Source: an uncultured Clostridia bacterium (lineage in GTDB: Bacteria; Bacillota; Clostridia; Christensenellales; UBA1242). From it: 10,360 nt of DNA. Below the pieces are notes generated by a model that was not told the origin of the DNA, did no database searches, and saw nothing but the letters and a program-made list of their open reading frames with translations. This document shows positions 1 to 7,745 of this stretch, piece by piece (position 1 is the stretch's first letter; each line of letters opens with the position of its first letter). A program made the translations under genes and the position numbers. The DNA lies in NCBI GenBank assembly GCA_934749845.1, contig CAKVHQ010000020.1, positions 1-10,360 on the forward strand, in the 5' to 3' direction.

Positions 1-2
1 AG

Positions 3-308
3 GAAAACTTTGTTTTTGAGGAGCATTTCCGTTTTATTCTGAAAAATATTTTCTATCTCTGTGGCTTTAAGGTCTCAGAGGAACAGCAGATGTCTGCAGG
101 TAGAATAGATTTGGTTGTTGAAACTTCAGAAAATATCTACATTTTAGAACTTAAGATGTCTGATAATGGTGGTGTAGTTTCTGCCTCATATCAAATCTCT
201 TCTCGTCATTATGCTGATGCCTATGCTGCATCTTCCAAACCAGTTATCTCACTTGCGCTTGAGTTCGATAGGCAGAGTAGAGGGCTGATGGATTGGAAGA
301 AACTGTGA
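3..308 (+). CDS. C-terminal part of AAA-ATPase-like / PD-(D/E)XK nuclease-fold protein (5' end outside window)
   Basis: The frame is open from the first codon of the window (Glu-Asn-Phe-Val-Phe-Glu-Glu) to TGA at 306-308, so the Met at 90 is internal and the gene begins upstream of the window. The visible 101 residues match the C-terminal PD-(D/E)XK domain (PF08011 type) usually joined to an N-terminal AAA-ATPase-like domain (PF09820): GRID supplies the acidic residue, ELK the ExK motif, followed by a QI...YA helix and a terminal RG...W segment. Bacteroidales genomes carry many such genes and their role is unsettled; defence or mobile-element functions have been suggested. The gene points into the polysaccharide locus and is convergent with it. 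Base composition is clearly richer in GC than the island. It resembles the right-flank gene in motifs but is only moderately similar in sequence. Confidence 0.85.
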   Translation, partial: ENFVFEEHFRFILKNIFYLCGFKVSEEQQMSAGRIDLVVETSENIYILELKMSDNGGVVSASYQISSRHYADAYAASSKPVISLALEFDRQSRGLMDWKKL

Positions 309-396
309 ATGAAATGGTGAAGTAAATAATCAATAGTCCATTTTTAAAAGTTTTGTACATTTTAAAACACCATATGATTATCAGATGGATATTATT

Positions 397-432
397 GCGA
401 TAGCACTATTTGTTTTATTGTAGTGCTATCGC
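397..432. terminator. Perfect 12-bp hairpin between convergent genes
   Basis: The arms GCGATAGCACTA (397-408) and TAGTGCTATCGC (421-432) are exact reverse complements around a 12-base loop. The hairpin lies between the plus-strand gene ending at 308 and the minus-strand gene ending at 478, where a bidirectional terminator is expected. A modest T-rich run (443-447) follows on the plus side, but no clear U tract follows on the minus side. The hairpin is seen directly; its terminator role is inferred. Confidence 0.6.
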
Positions 433-477
433 TTGTAGTATATTTTTCACTCTCGTGATATTTGTTGTAACTTGTTT

Positions 478-2289
478 TTATAAACTGTTTAGTGCGTCTA
501 TAAGTCTGTCATTGTCTATTCTGTTTCTAACAGCTATTCGTATATAATTCTTGTTTTCAAGTCCATGTTTGGTATTACAGCTCTTTATGAGTATATTGAA
601 CCTTTTTAGTAAAATAGAAGAGAGTTCATTAGACGTATATCTTCCGGTGAGTTCTATCATGAAGAAATTGGCTTGTGAAGGGATTACCCTAACAAACGAG
701 ACTTTGTTCATTTCTTTTTGAAATCTTTCTCTCTCCTTGATGAACTGATAACATGCTTCTATATAGCAATTTTGGTATTTGCCAAATATTTGCATGTAAT
801 ATTCTGCAAATGAATTGATATTCCATATTGCAACATTCTTTTTAATACAATTAATAATTTTCTCATCTGATGTGGCTAGTATCCCTAGCCTCAGTCCAGG
901 TACGCCATAGGATTTAGAAATACTTTTTATTACTAAAAGGTTAGGGTTGCCTTCTAAAATATCATTATGTATCAAACTGTTGCATTCGAAATTTTCACTA
1001 AAATCAACAAATGATTCATCAACAATTAGTTTTATGCTGTGTTCTTTGCACCAATTTGATAGATGCAAGACATCTTTAGTTGGTATAAAATTTCCAGAAG
1101 GATTATCTGGATTTATGAGTACTAAATAATCAATTTCTTTATCTGTGTAGAATTGGATGAGATCGTCTGCCGTATATTGGCAGTCTTCCTTTGAAGATAT
1201 AAAGGGTACAATGGCGTCTTTTGATAACCGATTTGGATATTCTTCAAAAGTTGGGTATATAATACCATATTTCCCGTTGATATTTTCTAACATGCTTTTT
1301 ATTAGTTCTGCAGCACCATTTCCAACAACTATATAGTTGTGTTTTATGTCAAAATATTTACTTGCTAAGAGAGAGTTTACATACATGCCGGATGGATACT
1401 CAGTTAATAAAGTGTCATAATTTGCTTTCATTTCCTCCTTCAATTGTCTAGTTGGAAAAAATGGGTTTACGAGATAGCAAAAGTCCAAGAGTTTAGGAAA
1501 ACGCCAAAAACCGCCATATCTTTTATGATACTTTTGAGCAATATTTTGTTCGTCAGAAAAAATAGTTTCTGCAATATCTAAATCTTGAATATCATCTATT
1601 TCGTACCATTTTTCATCGGAAATAGGTAATGCTTTCAAGTCTGTGCGATTGAGAAATGTGAGCACTTTTAGCACTTGTTCGTAATATTCGTTGTTTCCCC
1701 ATGCTTGGCAATATGCATTGAGGAATGGGATGTATTTGTTACGTGCAAACTCTTTGCTGAACTTATAAATGTTGATAGTCTTGTAATAGTCATCAGTATC
1801 ATGAAAATTAAACATGTCTTTTGACACAAAACTTAAGATGTTGTTTTCATTGTCAATTTTTACAACAGTTCCATCCATCCAATATTCCCATTTAGCGACA
1901 AGAGCCAAATTTGGCCACGTGTTATCAAGAAGTTTTTTTACAATACTTTCATCGTAAATAATATCAGATTCGAATAATAATGTATCATCTTTTATCATTT
2001 CCTCTTTAGCAAGAGATAATGAATAGATATTATTTGTTTTGTCATAGATAGGATTGTTGACATATTTTATATCTAATAATCCATGGTATCTGTTTCCTAT
2101 ATATTTTTTCAAATTCTCACCTTTATAGCCTATGACAATAATTACTTTCGTGACATTCAAGTTAGAAAGTATAGCGAGAGTTCTATCAATGAGTTTTTCA
2201 CCATTGATAGAAAGCATACACTTAGTGTTGTCCTTTGTATATTCTCCGAGTCGACGCCCCATTCCGGCTGCTAAAATAATTGCTTGCAT
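478..2289 (-). CDS. Fusion of LicC-like cytidylyltransferase and CobD-like PLP-dependent decarboxylase/aminotransferase
   Basis: This 603-residue protein has two enzyme halves. Residues 1-245 are a sugar-nucleotidyltransferase fold: LAAGMGRRL (6-14), Lys23, a probable metal site at Asp109 (ESDI) and a closing EIDDIQDLD (230-238). NNIYSL and WYEIDD resemble LicC phosphocholine and PntC aminoethylphosphonate cytidylyltransferases. Residues 258-603 are a fold-type I PLP enzyme: GNG (323-325), NPDNPSG (393-399), Asp424 in VDESFVDF, and Lys459 in SISKSYGVPGLRLG as the Schiff-base lysine. PGLRLG and the end ILIKSC...YIRIAVR resemble CobD threonine-phosphate decarboxylase more than HisC. I infer that it makes ethanolamine phosphate (or aminopropanol phosphate) and activates it with CTP for the CDP-alcohol phosphotransferase at 7746-8459. 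A transaminase feeding the same cytidylyltransferase is the main alternative. It is the last gene of the locus, separated from the preceding gene by 281 bases holding a terminator-like hairpin. It is cytosolic, with no signal peptide. Confidence 0.85.
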   Translation of the reverse strand: MQAIILAAGMGRRLGEYTKDNTKCMLSINGEKLIDRTLAILSNLNVTKVIIVIGYKGENLKKYIGNRYHGLLDIKYVNNPIYDKTNNIYSLSLAKEEMIKDDTLLFESDIIYDESIVKKLLDNTWPNLALVAKWEYWMDGTVVKIDNENNILSFVSKDMFNFHDTDDYYKTINIYKFSKEFARNKYIPFLNAYCQAWGNNEYYEQVLKVLTFLNRTDLKALPISDEKWYEIDDIQDLDIAETIFSDEQNIAQKYHKRYGGFWRFPKLLDFCYLVNPFFPTRQLKEEMKANYDTLLTEYPSGMYVNSLLASKYFDIKHNYIVVGNGAAELIKSMLENINGKYGIIYPTFEEYPNRLSKDAIVPFISSKEDCQYTADDLIQFYTDKEIDYLVLINPDNPSGNFIPTKDVLHLSNWCKEHSIKLIVDESFVDFSENFECNSLIHNDILEGNPNLLVIKSISKSYGVPGLRLGILATSDEKIINCIKKNVAIWNINSFAEYYMQIFGKYQNCYIEACYQFIKERERFQKEMNKVSFVRVIPSQANFFMIELTGRYTSNELSSILLKRFNILIKSCNTKHGLENKNYIRIAVRNRIDNDRLIDALNSL

Positions 2290-2324
2290 AATTATAAAAT
2301 TTATAGTGAATGTTATTTTGTTAT

Positions 2325-2340
2325 ATACCTTTAAAGGTAT
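2325..2340. promoter_or_regulatory. 16-bp perfect palindrome upstream of the fusion gene
   Basis: ATACCTTTAAAGGTAT is its own reverse complement and ends 36 bases before the ATG of the fusion gene. It contains TACCTTTA, one base away from the Bacteroidetes -7 consensus TAnnTTTG, but I found no TTTG-type -33 box at the usual spacing. It could be a promoter element, an operator for a dimeric regulator, or chance in AT-rich DNA. Confidence 0.3.
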
Positions 2341-2454
2341 TCTCTATGGAAGTATTAGGAGCTTATGTTTTGTATAATCAACAGTTAACTTAATCAAATA
2401 CTTCCTATAATGAGATTTATTATTAATTTATTATTTCATATAAAGTTATATATA

Positions 2455-2504
2455 TAACTAAAAAGAATGGTAATTATTGCCTAATATACTATTCTTTTTA
2501 GTTA
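2455..2504 (-). terminator. Long hairpin after the GT4 gene, probable terminator
   Basis: The arms TAACTAAAAAGAAT (2455-2468) and ATTCTTTTTAGTTA (2491-2504) are perfectly complementary over 14 bp. Pairing extends inward by four more positions, one of them G-T on the plus strand, leaving a loop of 14 bases. On the minus strand it begins 67 bases after the GT4 stop, and the descending arm ends in a U-rich run. The plus side is also followed by a T-rich run (2505-2520), so it may act in both directions. It probably separates the glycosyltransferase operon from the fusion gene, perhaps only partly. Confidence 0.6.
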
Positions 2505-2570
2505 TTCTTTTCTACTTTTTGGGGGAACCAATAGTAATTAAATGTGTTGTTCTCACTCATGCTTACTATT

Positions 2571-3683
2571 TTATACCAATTTGTCGTACTCTAGTATAAC
2601 ATTATTGATATCAAATTTGTCCTCAGCAATTTTTCTACTAGCTTTTGACATTGCATTTTTTTCTTCATTTGAGAGTTTAAGATACCTTTTAGCTGCTTTA
2701 ACAAGAGCGTCAATATTTTTGGGGGCAACAAGGTATCCGTTTGTTCCATTTTCGACAGTTTCGATACACCCAGGATTGGTAGTTGTAATTATAGGTTTTC
2801 CTGTTGCACATGCTTCCATAAGAGATCTGTTTAAACCTTCTCCATAGTATGACGGAAGCATGACCACTATGCCTTTCCTCTTGAGTATACTTAAAATGTC
2901 TTTTGTGAAACCGATGTATTTTATGTAACCTTTAGTTTCGTCTTCCTGAATTTTTTCTTTAGAGACACTATTAGGATAGTTCGGATCAATTGTTCCAAGA
3001 ATTTCAAAACTCACATTGGGATATTCTTCTCTTATTTCTTTTGCACATTCTATAAACTCGTTATAACCCTTTTCATATAAAACTCTACCAATGAATAAAA
3101 ATGTTATTATATCTGATTCATTGTTCATATAGGGGAAGTCATTAAGATTTATGCCTTCTCCGCCCTTTAATAAAATAATTTTCTTTTTATCACATAATTT
3201 CCTTCTTATTATTTCGTTCATGTTGTCTTTGTTTAGTAAAAAAAGACTATTAGTGCATGATAAACCAATTTTGTAAAGAGCTCTGCCGATGAAAGATATC
3301 AGGTTGTTATTTTTAAAAGCATATCCGAGGCCAGCCATCATTGATGCTGACTTTATATGATTGAGCCTTGCTGCAATAGAACCATAGATATTTGGCTTGA
3401 TAGTGTAATGGAATACATAATCAGGCTTCTCTTTCTTGTAGATGTTGTATATTTTTATGAAATATTTGATATCAGCAAATGGGTTAGTTTTATTTCTATC
3501 CATATCTACTGGTATGTACGTTACATAATCAGGGATTTCAGCTTGTAGTTCTGAAACTTCATTTTGAGGAGCTATAACTATAACTTTATATCCTTTGCTA
3601 ACATAATGTTTAATCACTTTACCTCTAAAATTTATCAATCCCCACAATGTGTTGTCTGAAAATATAATTTTTTTTCTTGTCAT
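2571..3683 (-). CDS. GT4-family glycosyltransferase (PglA/CapM-like)
   Basis: This 370-residue retaining glycosyltransferase has a GT-B fold and probably transfers a sugar from a nucleotide donor to the growing lipid-linked unit on the cytoplasmic face of the inner membrane. The N-terminal domain has YTIKPNIYGSIAARL (93-107) and AGLGYAF (117-123), typical of PglA/CapM-type enzymes. The C-terminal domain has FIGRVLYEKG (197-206), with the donor-phosphate Arg200 and Lys205, and GEGLNRSLME with the EX7E pair Glu282/Glu290, followed by GKPIITTTNPGC. There is no signal peptide, and the length is normal for the family. It starts 27 bases after the preceding GT2 gene ends and is probably co-transcribed with it. 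Its second to sixth codons hold a run of eight A. The sugar and linkage cannot be read from the sequence. Confidence 0.9.
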   Translation of the reverse strand: MTRKKIIFSDNTLWGLINFRGKVIKHYVSKGYKVIVIAPQNEVSELQAEIPDYVTYIPVDMDRNKTNPFADIKYFIKIYNIYKKEKPDYVFHYTIKPNIYGSIAARLNHIKSASMMAGLGYAFKNNNLISFIGRALYKIGLSCTNSLFLLNKDNMNEIIRRKLCDKKKIILLKGGEGINLNDFPYMNNESDIITFLFIGRVLYEKGYNEFIECAKEIREEYPNVSFEILGTIDPNYPNSVSKEKIQEDETKGYIKYIGFTKDILSILKRKGIVVMLPSYYGEGLNRSLMEACATGKPIITTTNPGCIETVENGTNGYLVAPKNIDALVKAAKRYLKLSNEEKNAMSKASRKIAEDKFDINNVILEYDKLV

Positions 3684-3709
3684 TTCCTTATTAACTATTA
3701 TATCTGTAT

Positions 3710-4498
3710 TTAAGATTTAAAATATTTAATTTTCTTTTTTAAGTCTGGTCCAAATAAATCAAGAGTTCTTTTCCCAAGATCTATTAGAAGCATTCCTAAA
3801 AAATATAAGTTTGCATGTAACTTGCTAGCATGGTTGTTGTAAGCCATTTTGATATAGTCTTTACGCTTTTTCAACATTGATGTGCTTGTTGCACCTCCTA
3901 ACCTAAATTGTACGACATCATGGTCTACATGTTTAAACTTAGCCCCCAATTTGTATGCCCTGATAAAGAAATCTAAGTCCATGGTATAATGTAAATCTAT
4001 ATCGTATGTTCCAAACTTTTTATAGGCATCTAATGTGACAAAGGTACTTTCGTGAGCAACGTTTACAAAAATAGGAGTAGTAGAGAACTTCAATGATGGA
4101 TATTCTCTGTATTTTTTATTGGTAATAGGATTCCAAATTATAGAATTACCTCTATAAATGTCATATTCGCCCTTTAAATAGCTTGTTGCTATAGCTAAGA
4201 GTGATTCTGGCAAAAGTATATCATCAGAATTAACGATACCTACGAGATCTCCTTTTGCATGTTGAATTCCCTTATTAAATGCGTCGCTTATGCCTTTATC
4301 TGGTTCAGATATGATAGTGCTAATTTCATTTTTATACTTATTGATGATGTCCATGGTTTTATCTTTAGAACCACCATCTATAATGATATACTGTAAGTTA
4401 TTGTATTTTTGTGAAAGTACACTTTTTATAGTGTCTTCTATATGCTTCTCGCTATTGAAGCATACGGTTATAATTGATATAATGGGTTGATTATTCAT
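3710..4498 (-). CDS. GT2-family glycosyltransferase (WfgS-like)
   Basis: This is a 262-residue inverting GT-A glycosyltransferase. The N-terminal nucleotide-binding strand is SIITVCFNSE (8-17), DGGSKDKT (41-48) contacts the nucleotide, and NSDD (90-93) is the DXD-type metal site. GISDAFNKGIQHAKGD (69-84) is typical of the WfgS-like GT2 subgroup. MDLDFF (173-178) is in the place of the acceptor-side catalytic acid. The C-terminus is basic and may touch the membrane. Only two bases separate its ATG from the stop of the preceding GT2 gene, which indicates translational coupling. It probably adds one sugar of the repeat unit; the donor is unknown. Confidence 0.9.
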   Translation of the reverse strand: MNNQPIISIITVCFNSEKHIEDTIKSVLSQKYNNLQYIIIDGGSKDKTMDIINKYKNEISTIISEPDKGISDAFNKGIQHAKGDLVGIVNSDDILLPESLLAIATSYLKGEYDIYRGNSIIWNPITNKKYREYPSLKFSTTPIFVNVAHESTFVTLDAYKKFGTYDIDLHYTMDLDFFIRAYKLGAKFKHVDHDVVQFRLGGATSTSMLKKRKDYIKMAYNNHASKLHANLYFLGMLLIDLGKRTLDLFGPDLKKKIKYFKS

Positions 4499-4500
4499 TT

Positions 4501-5400
4501 TTAAAATGTTTTAATTATTGCTGATATTCTGAAAAGTACATATGTAATTTTAGATGAACATTTTAGCCTTTTATCACTTGATGCAATGATACGTTGCCAA
4601 AGATTACCTTCACCAGATAAGATTGCTTTGTCAAGTATTGATTTGTTCTCTTGGCTCATCATTTTATAATATCCTATTTTTAACTCTTTCGCGCGTTTCA
4701 GTCTTTCATGTTCGCTGTTAGAGATTCTTTTCCATCTTCTTTTCCATTCTTCATACCTACTATAGCCTTGTCCTATTGCATTATGTGAATGTTGACGGTA
4801 CAATATATGTGGTTGGGGGTCAAAAAAGATATGTGCGCCAATTGCTTGAGCAATACTATATATCCATACATCATGCATGGGTTGATAGTTTGGAGCAAAT
4901 TTTAATACCATATCTCTAAGCGACTGATTAAACACCATAGTACATCCGCCTATAAATTGATATGTTAATGCTTCACCAAAAGTAAGACGTGGATTAATAT
5001 AAATAGTCTTCATTGGATTTAAATCTTTGTCTACCAATTGCGTTTGGCAAAAATATAGTGCGGGTTCTTGCCCGAAGCTTTTTATGCAATTTATGGCTGT
5101 TGAAAGCTTATCTTGTGACCAATAGTCATCTTGGTCCGAAAATGCATAATATTTACTGTTAGGGGCTTTGTATAAAATCTCCATAAAACTTTTTGCTGGT
5201 CCAACATTGTGTCCTTGGTAGAACGATAATTTTTTTTGGGATTGATAGGTGTTGAGAATAGAGAGTGTTTGATCACTTGACCCGTCATCTCTAACCAGTA
5301 ATTGAAGTTCTACATCTTTTGAATTAAGTATGGAATCTATTTGTTCCTTAATGAACGTTTCTCCATTATACGTAGACATTAAAACTGATATTTCTTTCAT
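4501..5400 (-). CDS. GT2-family glycosyltransferase (rhamnosyltransferase-like subgroup)
   Basis: This 299-residue GT-A enzyme opens with SVLMSTYNGETFIKEQI (5-21), has RDDGSSDQT (37-45), the metal site SDQDDYW (88-94), GGCTMVFN (151-158), the conserved MHDVW (175-179) and YRQHSHN (201-207). This set of motifs is shared with RgpB/RfbG-like transferases, many of which add rhamnose or another deoxysugar, so rhamnose is a possible but unproven donor. The last roughly 90 residues form a basic helical tail. It starts seven bases after the stop of the polymerase gene and is almost joined to the next GT2 gene. A run of eight A (5230-5237) falls in codons 55-57. Confidence 0.9.
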   Translation of the reverse strand: MKEISVLMSTYNGETFIKEQIDSILNSKDVELQLLVRDDGSSDQTLSILNTYQSQKKLSFYQGHNVGPAKSFMEILYKAPNSKYYAFSDQDDYWSQDKLSTAINCIKSFGQEPALYFCQTQLVDKDLNPMKTIYINPRLTFGEALTYQFIGGCTMVFNQSLRDMVLKFAPNYQPMHDVWIYSIAQAIGAHIFFDPQPHILYRQHSHNAIGQGYSRYEEWKRRWKRISNSEHERLKRAKELKIGYYKMMSQENKSILDKAILSGEGNLWQRIIASSDKRLKCSSKITYVLFRISAIIKTF

Positions 5401-5407
5401 AATAATG

Positions 5408-6607
5408 TTATTTTTTGTTGTTTTTTACATCTAATGAAGTAATGCTTTCTTCATATGAATATGCCATTAGTAAAACTATCATTCCTGTGGAGGATAGGAG
5501 TAATGGGTTTGTTCCTGCTATGAGTAAATATGAAAGATAAGCGAAAAACATGCATTTGCAAAAAGCATCTCTTCTATGTTTCCACATAGTAATTAGAGGC
5601 TTTGCGAAGACACCAATAATAATAAGCGAAAATAAGCCGTAATTCCTTAATAACTCTAAATATGTCCATTCTGTTTTAAAAACAACTTTATTGAATCCTT
5701 CACTATACATATAGGCACCAGGACCTTGTCCTATAAGAATATATTCAGGATGTTCTTCAAATAGTTGTATATAAGATGGTATATGTCCATATTTGACCGC
5801 ATTTGAAGCCTCTCCCGTGTCTGAAATGAGTGCAATTAATAAAACGATGAATGCAATCCCAATTATAAAGATAATAGGGTAAAGTATATATTTTGCATAT
5901 TTCTTGTTTCCACTTGTAACGTATCCTACTATAATAAATATAAATATAGGTAATAACATTGTACTTCTTGTTCCACTAACAGAAAATGCAAAGCAGATAA
6001 AGAATAAGTATATAAATGTTATAATGTTTCTATGGGTCCCTGAAAATACTACGTAAAAATAGTAAGCTATTATAAAAACAAAAGCTACATATGATTTTAA
6101 ATACATTACAAACATACTAACACCTAGAAATGTACGATGGTTTATTATGATAGGAAATCCAGCTGCAGCTTGCCAATAATAAATTGGTGCTTCTAATTGA
6201 GGACAGTATAATATCAGAAAAAAAAGCATGGTCATCAATATGCAGCATATTACAACAGGCCCCTTTGATAAGCTTATTAGATCATAATTTCTTATCCATA
6301 AAAGAAGCAGCACTGGTGAAATAGCTTTATAGACGGCTAAAACTTCTGTTTCATCTACTAATGTCATACGCATGCATGATATTAAGTATGGTATTGTTAT
6401 AGCACAAAATAATAATAAAATCCAGGGTAGTTTGCTCCAGTCTGGCTTGTAAAATAGAATGTTGAACGCAACAACTAATACAAACATCAAGTCTTTTTTA
6501 TGAAGCATAGTTCCTGTTGGGTCGAATAAGATAACAAAGATAAGCAACCAAAAAAAAAGGTTGCCTATCTGTGTTCTTATTTTATCTATGATAGAATGTA
6601 TTATCAT
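5408..6607 (-). CDS. wzy: O-antigen/capsule polymerase, Wzy type
   Basis: This 399-residue protein has many membrane segments and by context should polymerise flipped repeat units on the periplasmic side of the inner membrane. It has about ten hydrophobic stretches, starting at 16-28 and including 173-210 and 241-262. Features common in the Wzy/WaaL-type O-antigen ligase superfamily are SGTRST (211-216), the periplasmic-loop motif GQGPG (293-297) and EWTYLELLRNYG (313-324). Wzy proteins diverge strongly, so position next to wzz and wzx is part of the evidence. Its ATG overlaps the stop of wzz (ATGA), which indicates coupled translation. Codons 17-20 contain nine consecutive T bases flanked by a 6-bp inverted repeat, a possible slippage site near the start of the gene. 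Confidence 0.85.
   Translation of the reverse strand: MIIHSIIDKIRTQIGNLFFWLLIFVILFDPTGTMLHKKDLMFVLVVAFNILFYKPDWSKLPWILLLFCAITIPYLISCMRMTLVDETEVLAVYKAISPVLLLLWIRNYDLISLSKGPVVICCILMTMLFFLILYCPQLEAPIYYWQAAAGFPIIINHRTFLGVSMFVMYLKSYVAFVFIIAYYFYVVFSGTHRNIITFIYLFFICFAFSVSGTRSTMLLPIFIFIIVGYVTSGNKKYAKYILYPIIFIIGIAFIVLLIALISDTGEASNAVKYGHIPSYIQLFEEHPEYILIGQGPGAYMYSEGFNKVVFKTEWTYLELLRNYGLFSLIIIGVFAKPLITMWKHRRDAFCKCMFFAYLSYLLIAGTNPLLLSSTGMIVLLMAYSYEESITSLDVKNNKK
6550..6558 (-). repeat. Nine-base T homopolymer inside a hairpin, early in wzy
   Basis: On the coding strand GCAACC, nine T, GGTTGC reads through codons 16-21 (Asn-Leu-Phe-Phe-Trp-Leu), so the homopolymer is the loop of a 6-bp perfect stem (6544-6549 and 6559-6564). 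It is the longest single-base run I noticed in the window. Gain or loss of one base would shift the frame after about 18 residues and remove the polymerase. Confidence 0.7.
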
Positions 6608-7623
6608 TGTTTGTATTGAACTTTTAATGTTTTTATTATTAAAAATGCAGTATAAGCTGCGTTGAAAACAATTAAAAAGAGTACCAGTAGAATTAGCTTG
6701 TGAGGTGCCGATGGACGTGTTGGAACCGTGGGCGCTTCTATTACAGCATATACTGGAGTCCTTTCCATCACCTTTGCTTTTGCTAGCTGAAGTTGTTGGA
6801 CAAGTTGTGTATAAATATTGTATCTTAATTGCATGTCATTTTCAAGCTCGTCTTGTTTAGATTTATATGACTGCAAGACAACATCTTCATTAGCATCTGA
6901 ATATGCAGCAAACTTTTCTTGTGATTTCTTGTAATCAGCAAGAGCTTCCACGTATAATTTCTTTGTATATGCTAAGTCATGTTTTGCTTTTGATGTTCTG
7001 TAATCTGTAATGAAGGCTTGAAGTCTGTTACTTACAGAATCAACAAGTACTGCAGATATTAGAGGATCTTGTGCAGTTACTTTGATTGTAATTATATTTG
7101 TTTCTTGATCGACACTGCAGGAAATCATTCCTTTTAAATTCGTCACAATCTTTGTTTGATTTTCTGTAAGACGAAAAGCGTCTATCTTTTTGTTGATAGT
7201 GTCTGATTTTTCAGTTATTGTAATCCATCCTAATGGGTTGAACATTGACCACCAAGGAGATTTCTGGTAATTCTTCAGGTAATCATATAGGGTCGTTTGA
7301 ATTTTGCCATCATCAGATTTAATCTTAATATCAAATAGTCCTACAATAAATGAAGTTGAACTTATTACATTTGGGTAGAACTGTGGTCCTATAGCATCAG
7401 TATTGTTGCTATTCATATTTAAGCCCATGCTAGATGCAATACTTCCTAATCCGCCAAGTTTTGACATATCATTATTGGTTTCAGGAGACAGCATTACTTT
7501 TGCAGTATATTGTTTTGGAATACTTATAGCCACAATTATTCCAAAAACTAGTGCAATAAGAGTTATTATGCCATATGTCTTTTTGTTAGACATAAACAAT
7601 TGTATTATATCCTTTAATTCCAT
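6604..7623 (-). CDS. wzz: Chain-length determinant protein, Wzz type (no kinase domain)
   Basis: This 339-residue inner-membrane protein has the Wzz/PCP layout. There is a short cytoplasmic start, a first membrane segment at about 16-34, IPKQYTAKVML (35-45) leading into a periplasmic Wzz domain, a long Lys/Glu/Gln-rich helical, probably coiled-coil region at about 205-285, a proline-rich PTVPTRPSAPHK (298-309) and a second membrane segment at 310-330. The Gly/Ser/Asn-rich stretch after residue 55 is common in Bacteroidetes homologues. There is no C-terminal tyrosine-kinase domain, so it is closer to the O-antigen-type PCP1 class than to full Wzc. It should set the modal polymer length together with the polymerase whose start codon overlaps its stop. 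A 122-base gap separates it from the preceding gene. Confidence 0.9.
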   Translation of the reverse strand: MELKDIIQLFMSNKKTYGIITLIALVFGIIVAISIPKQYTAKVMLSPETNNDMSKLGGLGSIASSMGLNMNSNNTDAIGPQFYPNVISSTSFIVGLFDIKIKSDDGKIQTTLYDYLKNYQKSPWWSMFNPLGWITITEKSDTINKKIDAFRLTENQTKIVTNLKGMISCSVDQETNIITIKVTAQDPLISAVLVDSVSNRLQAFITDYRTSKAKHDLAYTKKLYVEALADYKKSQEKFAAYSDANEDVVLQSYKSKQDELENDMQLRYNIYTQLVQQLQLAKAKVMERTPVYAVIEAPTVPTRPSAPHKLILLVLFLIVFNAAYTAFLIIKTLKVQYKQ

Positions 7624-7745
7624 ATCTTTTTTGTTTTATCTTAAACATCTGTATATATTTAATAATGATGTTGAAACAACAATCTATCTACTATTAATAT
7701 AATAATAACGCGTATGTGATGTATTTATTATATATTTCTTGTTTA

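Noticed and set aside
478..2289. 2-aminoethylphosphonate pathway enzyme (PntC-like fusion of cytidylyltransferase and AEP transaminase)
   Set aside because: The architecture is similar, but the PLP half resembles CobD (PGLRLG, ILIKSC, IRIAVR), and no PEP mutase or phosphonopyruvate decarboxylase gene is in the window. Kept only as an alternative.
478..2289. Histidinol-phosphate aminotransferase
   Set aside because: HisC shares the fold, but there are no histidine genes nearby, and the fusion to a LicC-like domain in a glycan locus argues against it.
2542..2847. Plus-strand reading frame of 101 codons
   Set aside because: It lies mostly antisense to the well-supported GT4 gene, is rich in hydrophobic and Ser codons as expected from a shadow frame, and matches no family I recognise.
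7669..7681. Small hairpin TGTTG-AAA-CAACA in the gap before wzz
   Set aside because: Only five base pairs in AT-rich DNA, without a U tract; likely chance. The rest of the 122-base gap shows no clear promoter or structure.
7403..7702. Plus-strand reading frame of 99 codons opposite the start of wzz
   Set aside because: Antisense shadow of wzz running into the intergenic gap; no recognisable motif and no start signal.
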